Source: Wuchereria bancrofti (taxonomy: Eukaryota > Nematoda > Chromadorea > Rhabditida > Onchocercidae). Taken from it: a stretch of 64,000 nt of DNA. The position numbers were made by a program, and so were the translations under genes. The stretch is from NCBI GenBank assembly GCA_005281725.1, contig SSBO01000009.1:4290163-4354162 (forward strand), read 5' to 3'. Shown one piece after another: positions 40,011 through 53,066 of the stretch (positions within the stretch are counted from its first letter, which is position 1; every line of letters begins with the position of its first letter). The notes beneath the pieces are model-generated. The model did not search any database, was not told the DNA's origin, and saw only the letters and a program-made list of their open reading frames with translations.

Positions 40011-43000
40011 TCATCGGAACTCAATTTTCTGTAGACTCAAGTCACCTTTGACAGTGATAATCTCGATGTGAATCAGTTTAGAAAATTTTCGGTAATGAAA
40101 ATTAGCAAAGTGACTGCCGTTAATTGTTATCTGAAATAAACATTTAAAATGAAACCATTAGAAACCATCCCAGTTTACCTCGTCGGTGAAACAAAAAATC
40201 AGTACTTGTCTAAAATTATTTTTGACATTAATTATCCACGACTACCTATTCTTGAATTAAAAGTGTGCTATCAAACAAATAAATGCTTATAAAGTGGAAC
40301 TAAAATGTTATGTTAGGGTTATTCTACAACATCCAGCTTGACTTATGTTAGCTCTAATTTTCAGCAAAAATTTATTTACGAAATGCCTCATTTCTTACTC
40401 CTGGTATATCAAAAAATCAATCCCGAATTATGTATTAAAAAATTAAATATAAATAAGATTAAGGAAAAAATGCAAAGTAAATTATAAGTTTTAAAAAAAC
40501 GGCATGAACTTACGGAAATGTGCTGTTCTTCAAAATAAAACATGATGTCAAAGGTGATTCCTTGTCGAAAAGGAAAAGAGCACATTTCACGTTCTTCCTT
40601 TTGCCATTTTCCAAATTCTGTACTATTTCGCACTATCGCTTCCTGTTTAAGAAACAGATAATAATTCTTACAATAAATTTTTAAGTAAAATCATAATGAC
40701 TAAACACAAGAATAAAATATATATCTGAGACTATCTGAGACTTTTGGTACTATTTCACACTGTTACTTCCTGAAAGTTATCAATAACGCATACCATGGAT
40801 TTAGACTACGTAATCAAAAGAATGAGAATATCAATAAATTCCAATCAGAATATGCAGAAATGTGCCCAAACAAACCTTCTCGTTTCCTATTGAAAAATTT
40901 ACTCGGAAATGAAAGAAATGTTCCATCGGCGTCAAAAAGTTAATGGTAAAGCATTCAGCGTTCATTAGCGGGGTACCGGTAACTAATACTTTTGTACCGG
41001 GTGACAATCTCTCCTTCAAACGCATTACAAAAGGGACTTTCTGTAATTTGCTATATTATGGAAACTAATCTTACAACGAAATAAGAAAAAAATGAGAAGA
41101 TAAAGGAAAATAAAGAGGAGATCAGGAAGTCCTGATCCTTAATTTCAACACCCAAATGTCGGGTAGATTACTGCATTCTATCCCACAAATTACAAACATG
41201 GGCAATGTTTAGCTCTACAGATCTGTTTTTAATTATACACTAACAGGCTTGCGAATGACATTGCTGCTGGAAAGTTTACCAACTTCATCAGTGAGATTTA
41301 TTTGCTTGGAAGTTGAAGCATCCTGCAAGTTAAAAATTCATTGAAAATAATGCATGGTGGCAAAAAAAATCAAATGTAAATAGCAAAATAACTAGAACTT
41401 TCTTCAAAATGTTCAAGAATGAGTGACAAAACATGTCTCATTAAGAGACGCATCCAAACATTTTCCAGCTGAAGAGTTTCAGTTTTAAAAAAAAATAAAA
41501 GTTTCTTTCCACAGTTTAATTAAGTAGAGATGATATATTGAGATGTATCTTAGCATGAGATTTAACAAGGAAGGTTCGTAAGCATCGAGATGTCTTACAT
41601 TTTGATGTCAATAAGTAATTATCACACATAGCTAACCACCATATATAGCTAACGTATTAATACTTTATATATTACAATGTGCCATGTGTCATTTTTCCAA
41701 AAATTCTTGCTATTTTCTTACAATAGCACTTTCCACTGAATTTTCACATATAACTGAAAAATTAAAAAAAAAAAAAAAACCAATATAAGTTCAAATATCT
41801 TGTGTTGTTTTCACATGAGATCTGCATGAATTCGATGATCAGGTTTCCAAAAATCGTTAATCTGATATTGAGACTTTAAAACATGAATAAGCAAGCATAC
41901 AATATATTTGACAACAAAAGAACTACGCCATTTGCAATCATTCAATAGATCATTATTTAAATTCGTAAATAGTATTCATTACTAACAGTTTAACAACAAA
42001 GATTACAACAAAGATGGAACAACAAAGATCTTAGAAACGTTAAATGAATGAAAGACTTTAACAAAACGACATATATTCAAAGCCACATACAGTTCAGGTG
42101 CATTTGAAAGATCTTCCGAAATGAATATTTCTTATGTTTAAACCCAGGAGTGAAAATCAATCCAAATTAAACTTGATGTAAAAATAAAGGGAATAAAACA
42201 AACAAACTTGGAATTAAATAGAAGAAACTTACACTTACATCGATACCCTTATATTCAATGGTGTTGACTCGGACATTGCCTCCTATATACATTGTCCTAA
42301 TATTAGTAATCGATATTCGATGTAAATAATCACATAAATGACGACCATCCACAGCAATCTAAATATCATTTATAACATAAATTCAATTTTAACGGCAGAA
42401 TCCTGGTTCAATTATTTATTTCGGACTATTTTGAATCTCTAACCATCTCCACATCCGTCTGAAAGTTTTGAACTAAGATGCTGAAATAAAAATCGCAAAA
42501 ATCCAAACTATGTGTGCTTTTAATATTTTACATTTGAACAACTTTTGCTAAACGACGGGGGTTTAGACATAAAATCAACATACACTGAAATAATTAGCGA
42601 GCACTAAGATGCGCAATGAAAATTCATTTCCTTCTTTGAAAACATTTGCGTAGCGCTCCTCCATACCCCATCGATTGCCAATCAACGAATTTAATACTAT
42701 TTGTCGATCAGGTGGAGGACCAAACCTGTAATAGCCCTTATTACATGTTCGTCCTTATTTTTCAACATTTTCTCTTTTCATTAGACCACTTACCACAATT
42801 TGTTTCGAAGTTAAGCGGACCAGAGAGGCCTTTTCAAATTTCCAAATAATCCAACTTCGAATTAAAACAAATAAATTAACATAAGAAAGCTCCTTTATCT
42901 TCTTTATCACATGCACTATTTCCAACTCTACGCACTGAATGGTATCGTACTTTGATTGACTATAAAAAGTACTGTAACTCACCATGAGCTACCAGTATCA

Positions 43001-43330
43001 AATCGAGGGTTGAAATGCAGAGCTTTGTCATCCTGATGATCACCTTGAATCAGCAAACCACAGCAAAATTCTACTACGAAACGTTTCTGGTGTGGATCGT
43101 ACAGAACGGCTCCCCTAATAACAATACTTCGACCTGGATATAGCCCATCCGGAATCACCTCCATGTACGGTACTACCTACAGCTCCACATGATCCGTTGA
43201 CATTTTAGTTGATTTAGACTTCACAAATAGACCATTATTTGTTAGGGTAAACTAAAATATGACACAAACAAAAGGAACCTACCGGATCAGCCACGACAAC
43301 AGTTGAATGCAATCGTGTTAACGATGTCAT
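40011..43330 (-). CDS. Tandem-repeat galectin (two carbohydrate-recognition domains)
   Basis: Beta-galactoside-binding lectin with no signal peptide, as usual for galectins. Eight exons (43330-43283, 43176-42983, 42725-42584, 42358-42239, 41322-41245, 41040-40876, 40642-40514, 40130-40011) encode about 331 residues. Domain 1 has the full sugar-binding signature: [15 protein letters not shown], then NRWGMEERY, followed by AVDGRHL. After a linker (exon 41322-41245, [14 protein letters not shown]) domain 2 begins [20 protein letters not shown]. It keeps [15 protein letters not shown] and [12 protein letters not shown], but the HxNxR motif is changed to HFRVN, so its sugar specificity should differ or be reduced. 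The exon pattern repeats between the domains, as expected from internal duplication. The start follows ACTTACAG by one base, a likely trans-splice acceptor. It is head to head with the uS11m gene, 438 bp apart. Confidence 0.92.
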
Positions 43331-43768
43331 CCTGTAAGTTATCATATAAACGGTAAGAAAAACCACTCACTAACCCTTAACACCCACAACAGAACAATCA
43401 CAATCGAACATCGTTAGATTTAACAAACCGGATTATTAGATTTAACAGACCGGAAAGTGGCCTGTGATAGATGGACGCAACAGCAAAGTTGATTCCATTT
43501 GGACTAAGCTTGCATTGTTGGAGTGTTGTGGTTTAGCATGTGGCCTTTGAACTGCTGATTGTAGTTTTTTCTTTGAGCATCACTAAATTTATAAGGATTA
43601 GATGAAATATTTAATTCAAAAGATTCTTTGGAATGGTATTGAAGGCATGTAATGAAACAAATATTATACTGCTAGTTGTTCGAAAAACTATTGAAAAGCT
43701 CTAGTCGCACTCTTCTACCTCCTTTAAATACTATTATATTTATTGTAACTTTTTGACGGAATTTTCAG
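43331..43768. promoter_or_regulatory. Shared divergent promoter region, galectin / uS11m
   Basis: 438 bp separates the two divergent start codons, so both transcripts must start within it or overlap. No TATA box or initiator is claimed. It ends on the plus strand in ATTTTCAG directly before the uS11m ATG, and on the minus strand in ACTTACAG one base before the galectin ATG. This indicates that both mRNAs may receive spliced leaders. Confidence 0.45.
43761..43768 (+). promoter_or_regulatory. Probable spliced-leader trans-splice acceptor of uS11m
   Basis: ATTTTCAG abuts the start codon with no intervening base and is preceded by TTTTTGACGGA. No upstream coding exon with a matching donor is needed, because the next frame begins with the mitochondrial presequence Met. 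Confidence 0.6.
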
Positions 43769-45115
43769 ATGTCCAGGAATGTCAGTCGGATATTGGAGCG
43801 ATTGTTCCAAACAGTCCAATCAAGTTACAGCCACACGTGTTGTTTTCTGAGTTTCTCTTCGACTCATCCCAAGAGCATCAAAGAAGTGTCTCGTGTTGGT
43901 GAGATTTTAGAATTGCTTCATGAGAAGGTTCTTTTTCTCTGTTAACATCATCTAGTAAATAGCAGCAAAGTTTTGCAGCATATAGTGGGGAGATTCAGTA
44001 GCTAATTAATTTAAAGTTACAGCCTTTCAACCTTTTTTTACTTTTTTCACTCTTTTTATCTCCCCTTTTCAATATATTGCATCCTTTTTTATGTTTGCAG
44101 GTATTTCCACTATTCTCTTTTGTTCCAGAAAAAAAAAAACACTTTTTCTTGAAAATTTACAGGTGTTGATAAAAAAGAAATGGAAAGACCTATAGCGGAA
44201 GGTACTGTGGGTGGTTCAGGATGGATTCCAGTCAGTCTGACGAATTTTTATGATCGTTTACCTACAGTAGAAATATTTAAGCAACAGTTTGATGGTATAC
44301 CTTTTGAGGAGCTTCCAATTGTGCATGTTAAAGCATCAAGGAACAATACACTGATTACTGTCACTGACCACAAGGTACATGCATTGTTATCATAGTTTTA
44401 CAATTCGATCTTTATTACTTCTGTTTAATTTTTTCACAAGTTAACTAGCTTCCACTAGTTCTCGATTTAATTGGTTTAATTGGCGATTATACTTTACTTG
44501 TGCTAATTTTGAAATATATTAGAAATATCAAGAGTTGGTCTCAATATTCTTAATTTTCACTTATACATTCTAATTAGTCTTAAATATGTCCGAGTTTAAG
44601 TTACTTTTGTATTTGTTGTTTCGGGAAATCACATTCTGTGGATGGTTGGAATTGCAGTATAATATTATAACCTATACTTCTTGTCGCTTGGAAGGATTCA
44701 AAAACGCCCGGAAAAAGACTAATATTGCTGGCCAAACAACGGGCGTTGCAGCTGGACAACGGCTTATTAGGCGTGGAATTCGAACAGTTCGCGTATTGGT
44801 TCGTTTCATCTTCTTTTAGTGGTTAGAATATTGTCCACTGTCTTTTTCTCAAACTCAGTTTTAGTATTACTTTAATGATTCAAAATTCTTAATTTGATTT
44901 CTATGAGGCTTTTCATTTACACAGATGTAAATTATCAGTTTTGCACAATGTTTGAGTTCTGCGCAATAATTTTGTTGTAGATTCGAGGACTTGGTCCAGG
45001 GCGAATGACATCCATACAAGGTATGGCCACTGCTGGTGTCAAAATTGTTTCTATAACCGAACAGTCAGCGCTTCCTGAACTTGGGCCAAGGCCGAAAAAA
45101 ATTCCAAGGATCTGA
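43769..45115 (+). CDS. MRPS11: Mitochondrial small ribosomal subunit protein uS11m
   Basis: Component of the mitoribosome small-subunit platform. Exons 43769-43898, 44163-44374, 44658-44798 and 44981-45115 join in frame to about 205 residues. The N-terminal part is rich in Arg, Ser and Thr and lacks acidic residues at first ([13 protein letters not shown]), consistent with a mitochondrial presequence. The conserved uS11 core follows: [44 protein letters not shown], then [19 protein letters not shown] and a basic tail [10 protein letters not shown]. The ATG is immediately preceded by ATTTTCAG, so the start codon probably begins at the trans-splice site itself. An AATATAAATATA stretch about 25 bases past the stop may serve as poly(A) signal. 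Confidence 0.93.
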
Positions 45116-46141
45116 ATATGCTTTTTTTGTACATGCTTCATAAATATAAATATAGTTATAATTTTTTTTCGGAGAATGTGTTTATACGTAAAAAAAATCT
45201 ATAAAATATGGAAGTAATTTAAGGATTGAAACGGACTTTTTTGACATGATTTCTAGATAAGAAGTCTCAGTTTAGATAAAATTTCTTGGCAGTAAAAAAC
45301 TACAACAAGTGGTCCATTTATGTCGAGATATCGCTGCATTAGATGTAGATGAATTACGTTGCATTTACAGAATTTGGATCTTCGCAAATACTGATGCTGA
45401 GACTGAGAGTAAATGACAACTTCAAATAATTGTACCCATCAAACAGATCCAACATCAGTGAATTAAAAATAGTTTATTTGACCAAACTAACCGAGATCAT
45501 CCAGACATTGATTAGTATTATCAGATCTTAACTTGCAGCTGCAAATATTAGAATATTAACAATCGATAAGTTCAACTAAATTTGAAACAGTGGTGCTAAT
45601 AGCATGATTACGAAGTGTTTGAGCTGTTACAGGATTTATCGCATAAACTGATCCTGCATTGTTCATGACATTCTTTCGTTCCACGTCTGCTAATAAAATG
45701 CAATCAATGTTTTCATGCCTCGATCACCTCCTGAAGGTTTCCTACAAATAATTTCGTGAAGTATTGTTTAATAATTTGGGGAAGGGGGTGGGGTTGAAAG
45801 ATTATTGAAAGCCAGTTGAGGTTTATTCGATTCCAAAGTTTGCGCGTATGTTTGTGATAACGATAACGTGCAAATGAATTAAGATTCTTATTTTTCAATT
45901 TAAATGTCCAAAACTTCTTGCATCCACTTTTTTCGAATTTCCCATTTTTTAAAAACATTTGTGAAGGAAAACTATTTTAGTGAATTTTATGAATCTTTCA
46001 CATTGAAGAGGGACTTCTGATTTTCCAAATAGATCAGTATTAGAGCCCTCTTATATTGCATAAATATAACGGAACTTAAGTCGTTTCGTAGAGATTTGAG
46101 GTTCTTCAGGAAATTTGATATACACCAAATATATCTCGTCA
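45116..46141. other. Convergent intergenic region, uS11m / potassium channel
   Basis: Holds the 3' ends of both genes and the uncertain exon at 45556-45689. Nothing else is supported. Confidence 0.45.
45556..45689 (-). CDS. Possible orphan terminal exon, two open frames
   Basis: After an ATTTTATTAG acceptor the minus strand is open in two frames. One reads NVMNNAGSVYAINPVTAQTL and ends VELIDC; the other reads TKECHEQCRISLCDKSC and ends earlier. Either could be an alternative last exon of the potassium channel gene that ends at 46142, since the cysteine-rich frame is in phase with its exon 46488-46340. Neither resembles a known domain, and it may be untranslated sequence. Confidence 0.28.
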
Positions 46142-49100
46142 TCATCGTTCTCCATCGTCCATATATCCTTTCTCATCATCGTCAGTCATATCGTGCCCTT
46201 TGGGTACCAAACTCAGCCTTGATTTGAAAATTTCTCTGCATGTTTTGGAATTAGTATTAATTCAATAATTTCATAAAACACCACCTAATGACTATATACC
46301 AAATTGGTGAAATGTTATGCAAACTTGTTAGAAGTTTACCTGAATCTAAAATAAACAGCAGATGAATTTAACATATTAGCAGCTCTTTCCAAAAGAATTC
46401 GATCCTCCATCTCGTCATTTGTTTCAATATCATGCATTGATAGCGTTATGTTAACTCCATTTAAATTCATATGGTTTGAAAATGTATTCTGCATTTGATG
46501 TCATTTTTCAATTACAGTAGTGAAGAATTAAAGTCTAATAACTCCAGTTTAAAAGTTAGGTCAAGCTTAGTTTCATTAGTTTTGCTTCTCGTTAGAGATA
46601 ACGACAGCAAATTACTCGCAAGGGTAATGGCTGCATTAAATTCCATTAAACATGTGCTATTGTTGGGTTTTTTTGAAGCAAGGACAGACATTAATCGTTC
46701 AATCAGTGCTTACTTGAATGAGAGAAGTTGAAGGTGAATTTAGCAATAAAATGGATATTATAGGGTAATAATCAAATGATCTCGAATGAATGAACTGGAA
46801 ATAAATATAAAAATGTGACGAAGGTTACAGTCCAGCACAATGTTAGAATTACGATATGCGCTAGAAATGTGTTCAAGAGAGGGGCGATCCTATCATTTTA
46901 ATTGTTCAATTATTGATCAATTTAACAATAATATTTAAAAATTCGTTATCACAACAAGATCATTCTTTGATACCTTTATTTTACTTGCTTCACATACCTG
47001 ACTACTATTATCGCTATTATCCGAAACATTGTTATCATCGCGAATAAGTCCAGTTAGTACCAAAATATCTTCTTCGGTATCCACTAGCTTCATTGCATCA
47101 TCTGATAAATTCCTTGGTAGGAACTTAATCTACAATAAAATCGATCCTTTTTTATAAAATTAAAAAAAGAAAAAAGCAAAATTTATCGTTAAGAGATTAT
47201 TTTTCATTAAATTTAAATGAAGTAAAGAAGTGAAAGTGTCTTTAGTTGCTAACTTGTCTCTGAGTTACATTTACAATTTTCTCAGTAAATATAAAAAGGC
47301 TTACTTCTATATTATAATCACACTTATACATGTTTGAATTTCCACGAGGACTCAGGAATGATAACATTGTTTGCGATGATTTATCAAATTTTTTCCTGTT
47401 GTTGATTAAAATGCTCCAAAGAGAATTATCAGACAGCGATCGCGCACTACCGTTAATAATATTACTTCCATTGCCTGAGCCAATACAATTCTTATTGCAA
47501 ATTCTACAATTTCTTTAAGGTCATTTGGTATAAGACGAGAATGTAGTTAAATAATCAAAAAAAGCATGAAAATGACAGAAAATTATGAATGCCACAATTG
47601 AACACTCAAAAAAAAAAGTTATTTCATGCCTAAAATTTTAACTTTAAATATTTTTGCTTACCTTTGATTCATGCTTTCGGAAGAAAGGTCAGCTGAGTTT
47701 ATGCTTAAATTATCCAGTTGCCCAACTTCGTATGTTCGAGCCATTTCTGACTGAAATTGACTTTCTAAAACGAATTGAAATTTGATTTCTCATGATTGAG
47801 AAGTTAGTAACAGTATTAAATATTACATAAAATATCAATTGAGAAGCATATTGCTTGTCTTATATTAAAAGGATCGTATTTCATCGAATTTAAGCATATA
47901 TCAGATATATTGCTTCGAACTTAAGTTATAACTTTCAGGGCTGTTTAGAACTAATTAAAGATTTCAAGAAAAGAGAACTCTATAATAAGTAACTGAACCC
48001 TTTACTTGAATCAAATTAATACACATAGAAAGTAGTGAAAGGCCAATAACAATATAAATGAATAGCATGAGCAAATATTTTGGCTGTGTTGGAGTGATGT
48101 CACCGAGACCAATTGTGCTGCAATTAAAATTAGTTGTGAGAAAGTGATCAGATAAATATTTTAAAAACAAAAATAATTCTCCGATGAACGGACATTCTAA
48201 ACGCTATATGCTTCTGACTTAGAAGTGACTGAGACAGTTTCTATCTGACAAGGCTTTCCAGAATATTTTTTCTCATATTTACAATTTCAGATTAACTTAT
48301 TGAATTGTATTTTTCATATTTTTTTAGCCACTTATATATTGAATAGTAAATAGTAAACTTATTCCATTATACTCAATCATCTTTGTAATTGGATGCAATA
48401 GTAATGATTTTAAATAAATTTTTCATTTTTGGTAGTTAATCTACCAATAAGAGTATTATACCTTAAAGATATGAAAAAGAAGTAAAAAGCAACAAAATAA
48501 TCCCAGTCTTTCTCCTAAAGACAAAATGTCGCGGAACAAATAAATATCCATGTAATAACAACAGATATTACTATCGGTATTGGCAAGTCAAAGATTTCCA
48601 GATCTAAAAAATTATTTTAAGAACCTCAAATTTTCTTTGTTTATTTCTCATCTTAAAAAAAGTTAGTTGTAGGTCTATAAGAGAATAGAGTTATAGAAGC
48701 GAGTACAAATTATTTAACTGTATCTAAAATTTTAGTAGCTTTGAGCTGCTGTTTACTAGAGAATATCATGTTGAAGAGAATATCATCTTGGCTTTAGTGA
48801 AAATTCCAAATAAATTTTATTAGATGTTTGATTCAGCTCAAAGATGAAAGAAAATTTCAGAAAGAAGTTATTGTTGATTCTGAAAGAAAGCAATGCAAAA
48901 CTGATATCTATTGTTGGGTCGATAATTTGGTTGGGAAGATTTGTTGGCTAAAAAGAAATACATTCATATTGGCCTCTTTGCGCACCAATATACCGCCATT
49001 ACTGATACATTACCTCATAACTCATGTCGACAACAAGAATGAAGCCTTTTGAGATTTAAAATTTTTATCTAAGAGTGTGAAGGAAAAAAAAATTTTGACG

Positions 49101-52100
49101 AACTATCTAAAAAAAAAAAAAAATTTTGTCTTTACGACGTAATACATCACTTTATATACTAGTGATATGTTGTCACTGCTGGAAAATATTTTTCAAGTGG
49201 AAATTTCTCTCCCAATGGAACAGTAAGATTGCACAAACTTATGAAACATAAACTTTGAACTGGTAGTTACGTCTGGCAAATATCAATAAAACTTGAATGA
49301 GTCGTTTATGTATGCATGTTATTTTGATATTTCTTTACAAGAAGTAAAAGTTTTGGCAGATATTCTCGTTGATTATACATTGAAATGTGAAAGAATTCTT
49401 CCTATAGTGTAAATACTTTTTATTTAAATTATTATTAGACGAGTAATAAAAAAGTAAGTTGAAAAGAAAAGTGAATAAAGCAAATAACGAACCTCTTTTA
49501 TCTTCGGCATCAAGCTCCCAAATTTCGGTCATTGTCTGCTTCGTGCAATAACGGGACAAACGGCGACATCCGCATTTAGTAAGGTACCAAGGCGTTTTGA
49601 GACATTTTGTCAGTAGTTCACCTGGAATTGAACATTTCATCAGCAAATTGAATATTTTTCTTCCCTTTAATGAATATGCAAAATGCAATACGAACATTTC
49701 CATGAGGAATTAATTAATTGAATTATAAATTGCATTCAAGTTGTTTGAATTTATTCATTCAAATATGCCAGTTTCATTTGATCATTTGATGCCAAAATGT
49801 GCAAAATAGATGCGCCATTTCATCCAGGCTTTTCGTTTTCTTAAGAATTTTTTTAAACATATTTAAATTTACTTCATACACTCTTGTATTGCATCATACT
49901 ATTACACGAATTTTTGATATAAGTACTTGCATACAAATAGCCATCAATTTTAATTTAAAGTAATTTGTGAAAAATATTATTTCTTGACTCTTCCAGAAAG
50001 TAAAAACGAGTGAAAAATGTATCAAAGAAGGAATAGATTGTTGATTAAAAGATTTTCAATTGAATTAGCAGCAAAATGTATAAATGAAAGGAATTGATAA
50101 TTATCGGAATCTGTTCTTCATTACAATAGGATACCAAATTGGAAAATAGTTATTCTCAATGTCACCAATCCTGTTAATTTGCGATTGAAAATCATTTTCT
50201 CCTTCCTTCACTTCAATCATCTAACTATTGGAATTAAATTTTCAATTATAAATCTCATCTTTAAAACTTATTGTCGTCTCTTTGTGTCATTTGCAAAATT
50301 TATTAGATGATGGAAGGAAATGTAAATATTATCTGATCTCGACTATCAATGAAAAAATCTTTTTTTCTTTTATTCTATGATGAAGTATAAATCCCACAGT
50401 TGGAAATTAAAAGAATCTATCCATTCCTTATAATACTAAAGGTGCCATAACAGTTGCACATTTAAAGCAGTCATAATAAAAGCAATCTATCATGTCTCTA
50501 AGCAGCCTTTTACTACGCTTAACATTTTCTGCGCTTCAGAAATTTTTGAAATATCAAAATCGCTTCATTTTTTGTAAAGATTTCATTGAAAAATATTGGA
50601 TACTTGTAATATACCGGATGAGATGCTTATTTCTTACCGTAAACAACAACAAGTAGTTTTTATCCTTTGCTCCATTTACCTAATACAGTTCTCAGTAGTA
50701 TTACTTACTCATACCAAACCGTTTACGTTATTCATATGATAAGTATTCCTGTGAATTTTAAGTGAAAAAAATGAACCGAGGTCATCGAGTATACTGAGCA
50801 CCAACGGAATGCCAACAATTGCATAAAGCATTGTAAAAATACGACCGGCTGTTGTGGACGGATAAAGATATCCGTAACCAATTGTTGTACAGATTGTCTG
50901 AAAACAAAACGTAAAAAATATCGTTAAACTTGGATAAGATTATTCATAATTACCTGCTCAATTCTTCTAATATACCTCATTTACACTGCAATAATTTCAA
51001 CAATTGCACAAAGCATTCAAATCAACTTTCCGATTCATTTTCGTCCGGAAAGTTGATTTGAAAATTAATTTGTTAACAAAAATCAAAAATGTATCAAAGC
51101 GAAATACTTGAGCGTATAACATAGCATTCCAGAAATCCCATCGGATTTTTTGATCAGTATATTTAATTCCGAGGCCTTTCTCATATAAAGTTAATTCTTG
51201 ATCTAAGCGTCTTTTGATCTAAATTTCGGCAGTTAAACAACCCAATTTTCATATTAACAAGTGCTATTGATGCAATTTGGTATATTATCACAATTTTATA
51301 AATAAACTTTAAACTTCTCAGTTTTTTTCTTTGTGTTCCAAACCTGTCTAGTTTGATTGGAAGTGAAAAAGAATAGATATTCGGTGTTATTGAGCATAGA
51401 TGATACGATAACATCTATCAAACGTGTTCGATTCCGCCTTACGTTTTCTTTCCAAAACGTTTCAAGTAACTTATCATGACTTGCTTCACAAAAATAGAAT
51501 ATTGCTGCACCAATAAACTGATAAATGATGAGAACAATGATTAGAAGAATATGCTTGAGACCATATTCATGATATACTTTGCTCAGAAATTGTATCCAAC
51601 GTGGCGCATGACGTATACGTCTTATATTCACTTCTGCTTCCTGACGGATTACATTAGCCGCTGTATTCGCCTGAAGATATCATTTTCTTTTGCACCAAAA
51701 AAATTGTTTATTTTTTTTCTTAAACTTTAAATGTTATCAAAAAATGCTGCATTGCTGTGTTACAAAATATAAATATTTATTGAAATCTTTTAAAACCGTC
51801 TTTTAGAATTAATAAATTAAATTAGACTAAACCAGTAAAGTAAAGTGTAAAAGTTTTATCAATAAATCCATAAAAATCCTTCACCCTAATTTTATCGAAA
51901 TGAGAAAAGCATAAAATAATTTCCATTTATTCGCTCATTTTATTTGTGTTTTATTAAACTAAAATTCTGAATACTGAGCTTCCTTCATTTCATTCAAACC
52001 GCAAATTGCTAGGAAAAATCTAGCATCGCTTAAATTTATCGATAACTGCTAGTTAGTAATTAAGTAATTAATGTATTCTAATATATAATTGGACTTCCAA

Positions 52101-53066
52101 TATTACCTAACATTTATGAGAGATAGATTTGAATGAATGAAGTAGTCATCACACTTTCTTTTTGAAGTGTCATTTTCAAACCAGTGGTATTTAGAATTGG
52201 TAATGTTTCGTTTGTCATTTTTAATATTTAAAAATTTTTGACCTAGTTGGTAGAAATTTCCATCTTAATTTAGAGAGAATAGAAAGAATCAAGAGAAAAG
52301 ATAATTAAAAATTAAAAAATTTGAAATAATTAGGTCGAAGTAAAATTTTATCTATGATAGTTGTATCGATTGGCATCATTTATTCGAGCCAAGTGAAAAA
52401 AACTTTTTTTCTACCGAGTATCAATAATTAAGGACTAAAATTTGGTGCAAGAAAGAGTAAATTTTATTTGAATAGGACTTCGTGAAACTCAACAATCCTT
52501 ATAAAATATTAATGAATTGATAATGAGCAATAATTTCTTCTAGAATAATTGCTCAATATTTTTTTGTGAAAATTAACACTTTCATAAGTAATCTTGAACT
52601 CTATTAAACTGTTTAATTTTCAAATCAATTATTTCATTCACTGATGAAACAGAACCATTCTCTACTTTATACAATAAACCAGTAAACATTTCCGAAGGAT
52701 CAGGCATTTGCCATTGGTATATGTTAGATTTTATTAGTTAAATTTCATAATTTTATAAATATATACTACAAAAATATCGAACAATCAGAAAAAGTGAACA
52801 ATATTTCAAGATGAGAAATTAGAGATTATGCTTGAAATGATTTGAGAATGTCAGTCATAAAGTATAATTTTCAACTTGCCATTCTTAAGTTGAAAATAAG
52901 ATCTTTCTTGTGACATCAAATTTGGGGACATGATGAAGTAGCATTGTTCTGGTATTATCATACCAACCAGAGGTAAACAACAAGAATGACCTACTCTTTC
53001 TTGAATCGATTGTTGGAATTGTCGGATGCTTTGTCGAAAGGCAGCGGAACATCGCAATGGCGCCAT
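46142..53066 (-). CDS. Two-pore-domain potassium channel (TWK type) with in-frame TAG
   Basis: A K2P leak channel subunit of the plasma membrane. Twelve exons: 53066-52995, 51670-51344, 51218-51108, 50897-50777, 49621-49493, 48603-48462, 48117-47999, 47764-47662, 47503-47305, 47129-46998, 46488-46340, 46217-46142. M1 is KHILLIIVLIIYQFIGAAIF, followed by an extracellular cap with several N-glycosylation sites (NRT, NQT). P1 is TICTTIGYGYLYPST, M3 is PIPIVISVVITWIFICSA, P2 is STIGLGDITP, and M4 follows. Both selectivity filters are intact. In exon 48603-48462 the frame reads FCL-stop-EKDWDYFVAFYFFF: codon 283 is TAG (48515-48517) at the site where K2P channels have Trp. Frame and splice sites are otherwise intact on both sides. 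The cytoplasmic tail is Ser/Asn-rich and its last exon has a weak acceptor. The first exon is joined by phase and composition only. TWK subfamily not assigned. Confidence 0.85.
51017..51061. repeat. Perfect 16-bp inverted repeat (hairpin) in a channel intron
   Basis: TCAAATCAACTTTCCG at 51017-51032 and its exact reverse complement at 51046-51061, separated by 13 bases. It lies in the intron between exons 51218-51108 and 50897-50777 of the potassium channel. Confidence 0.85.

Noticed and set aside
52851..52994. Continuation of the first potassium-channel exon as a 71-residue open frame
   Set aside because: GTAGGT directly after IQER is a good donor, and the downstream peptide does not look like a channel N-terminus; only 53066-52995 was kept as an exon.
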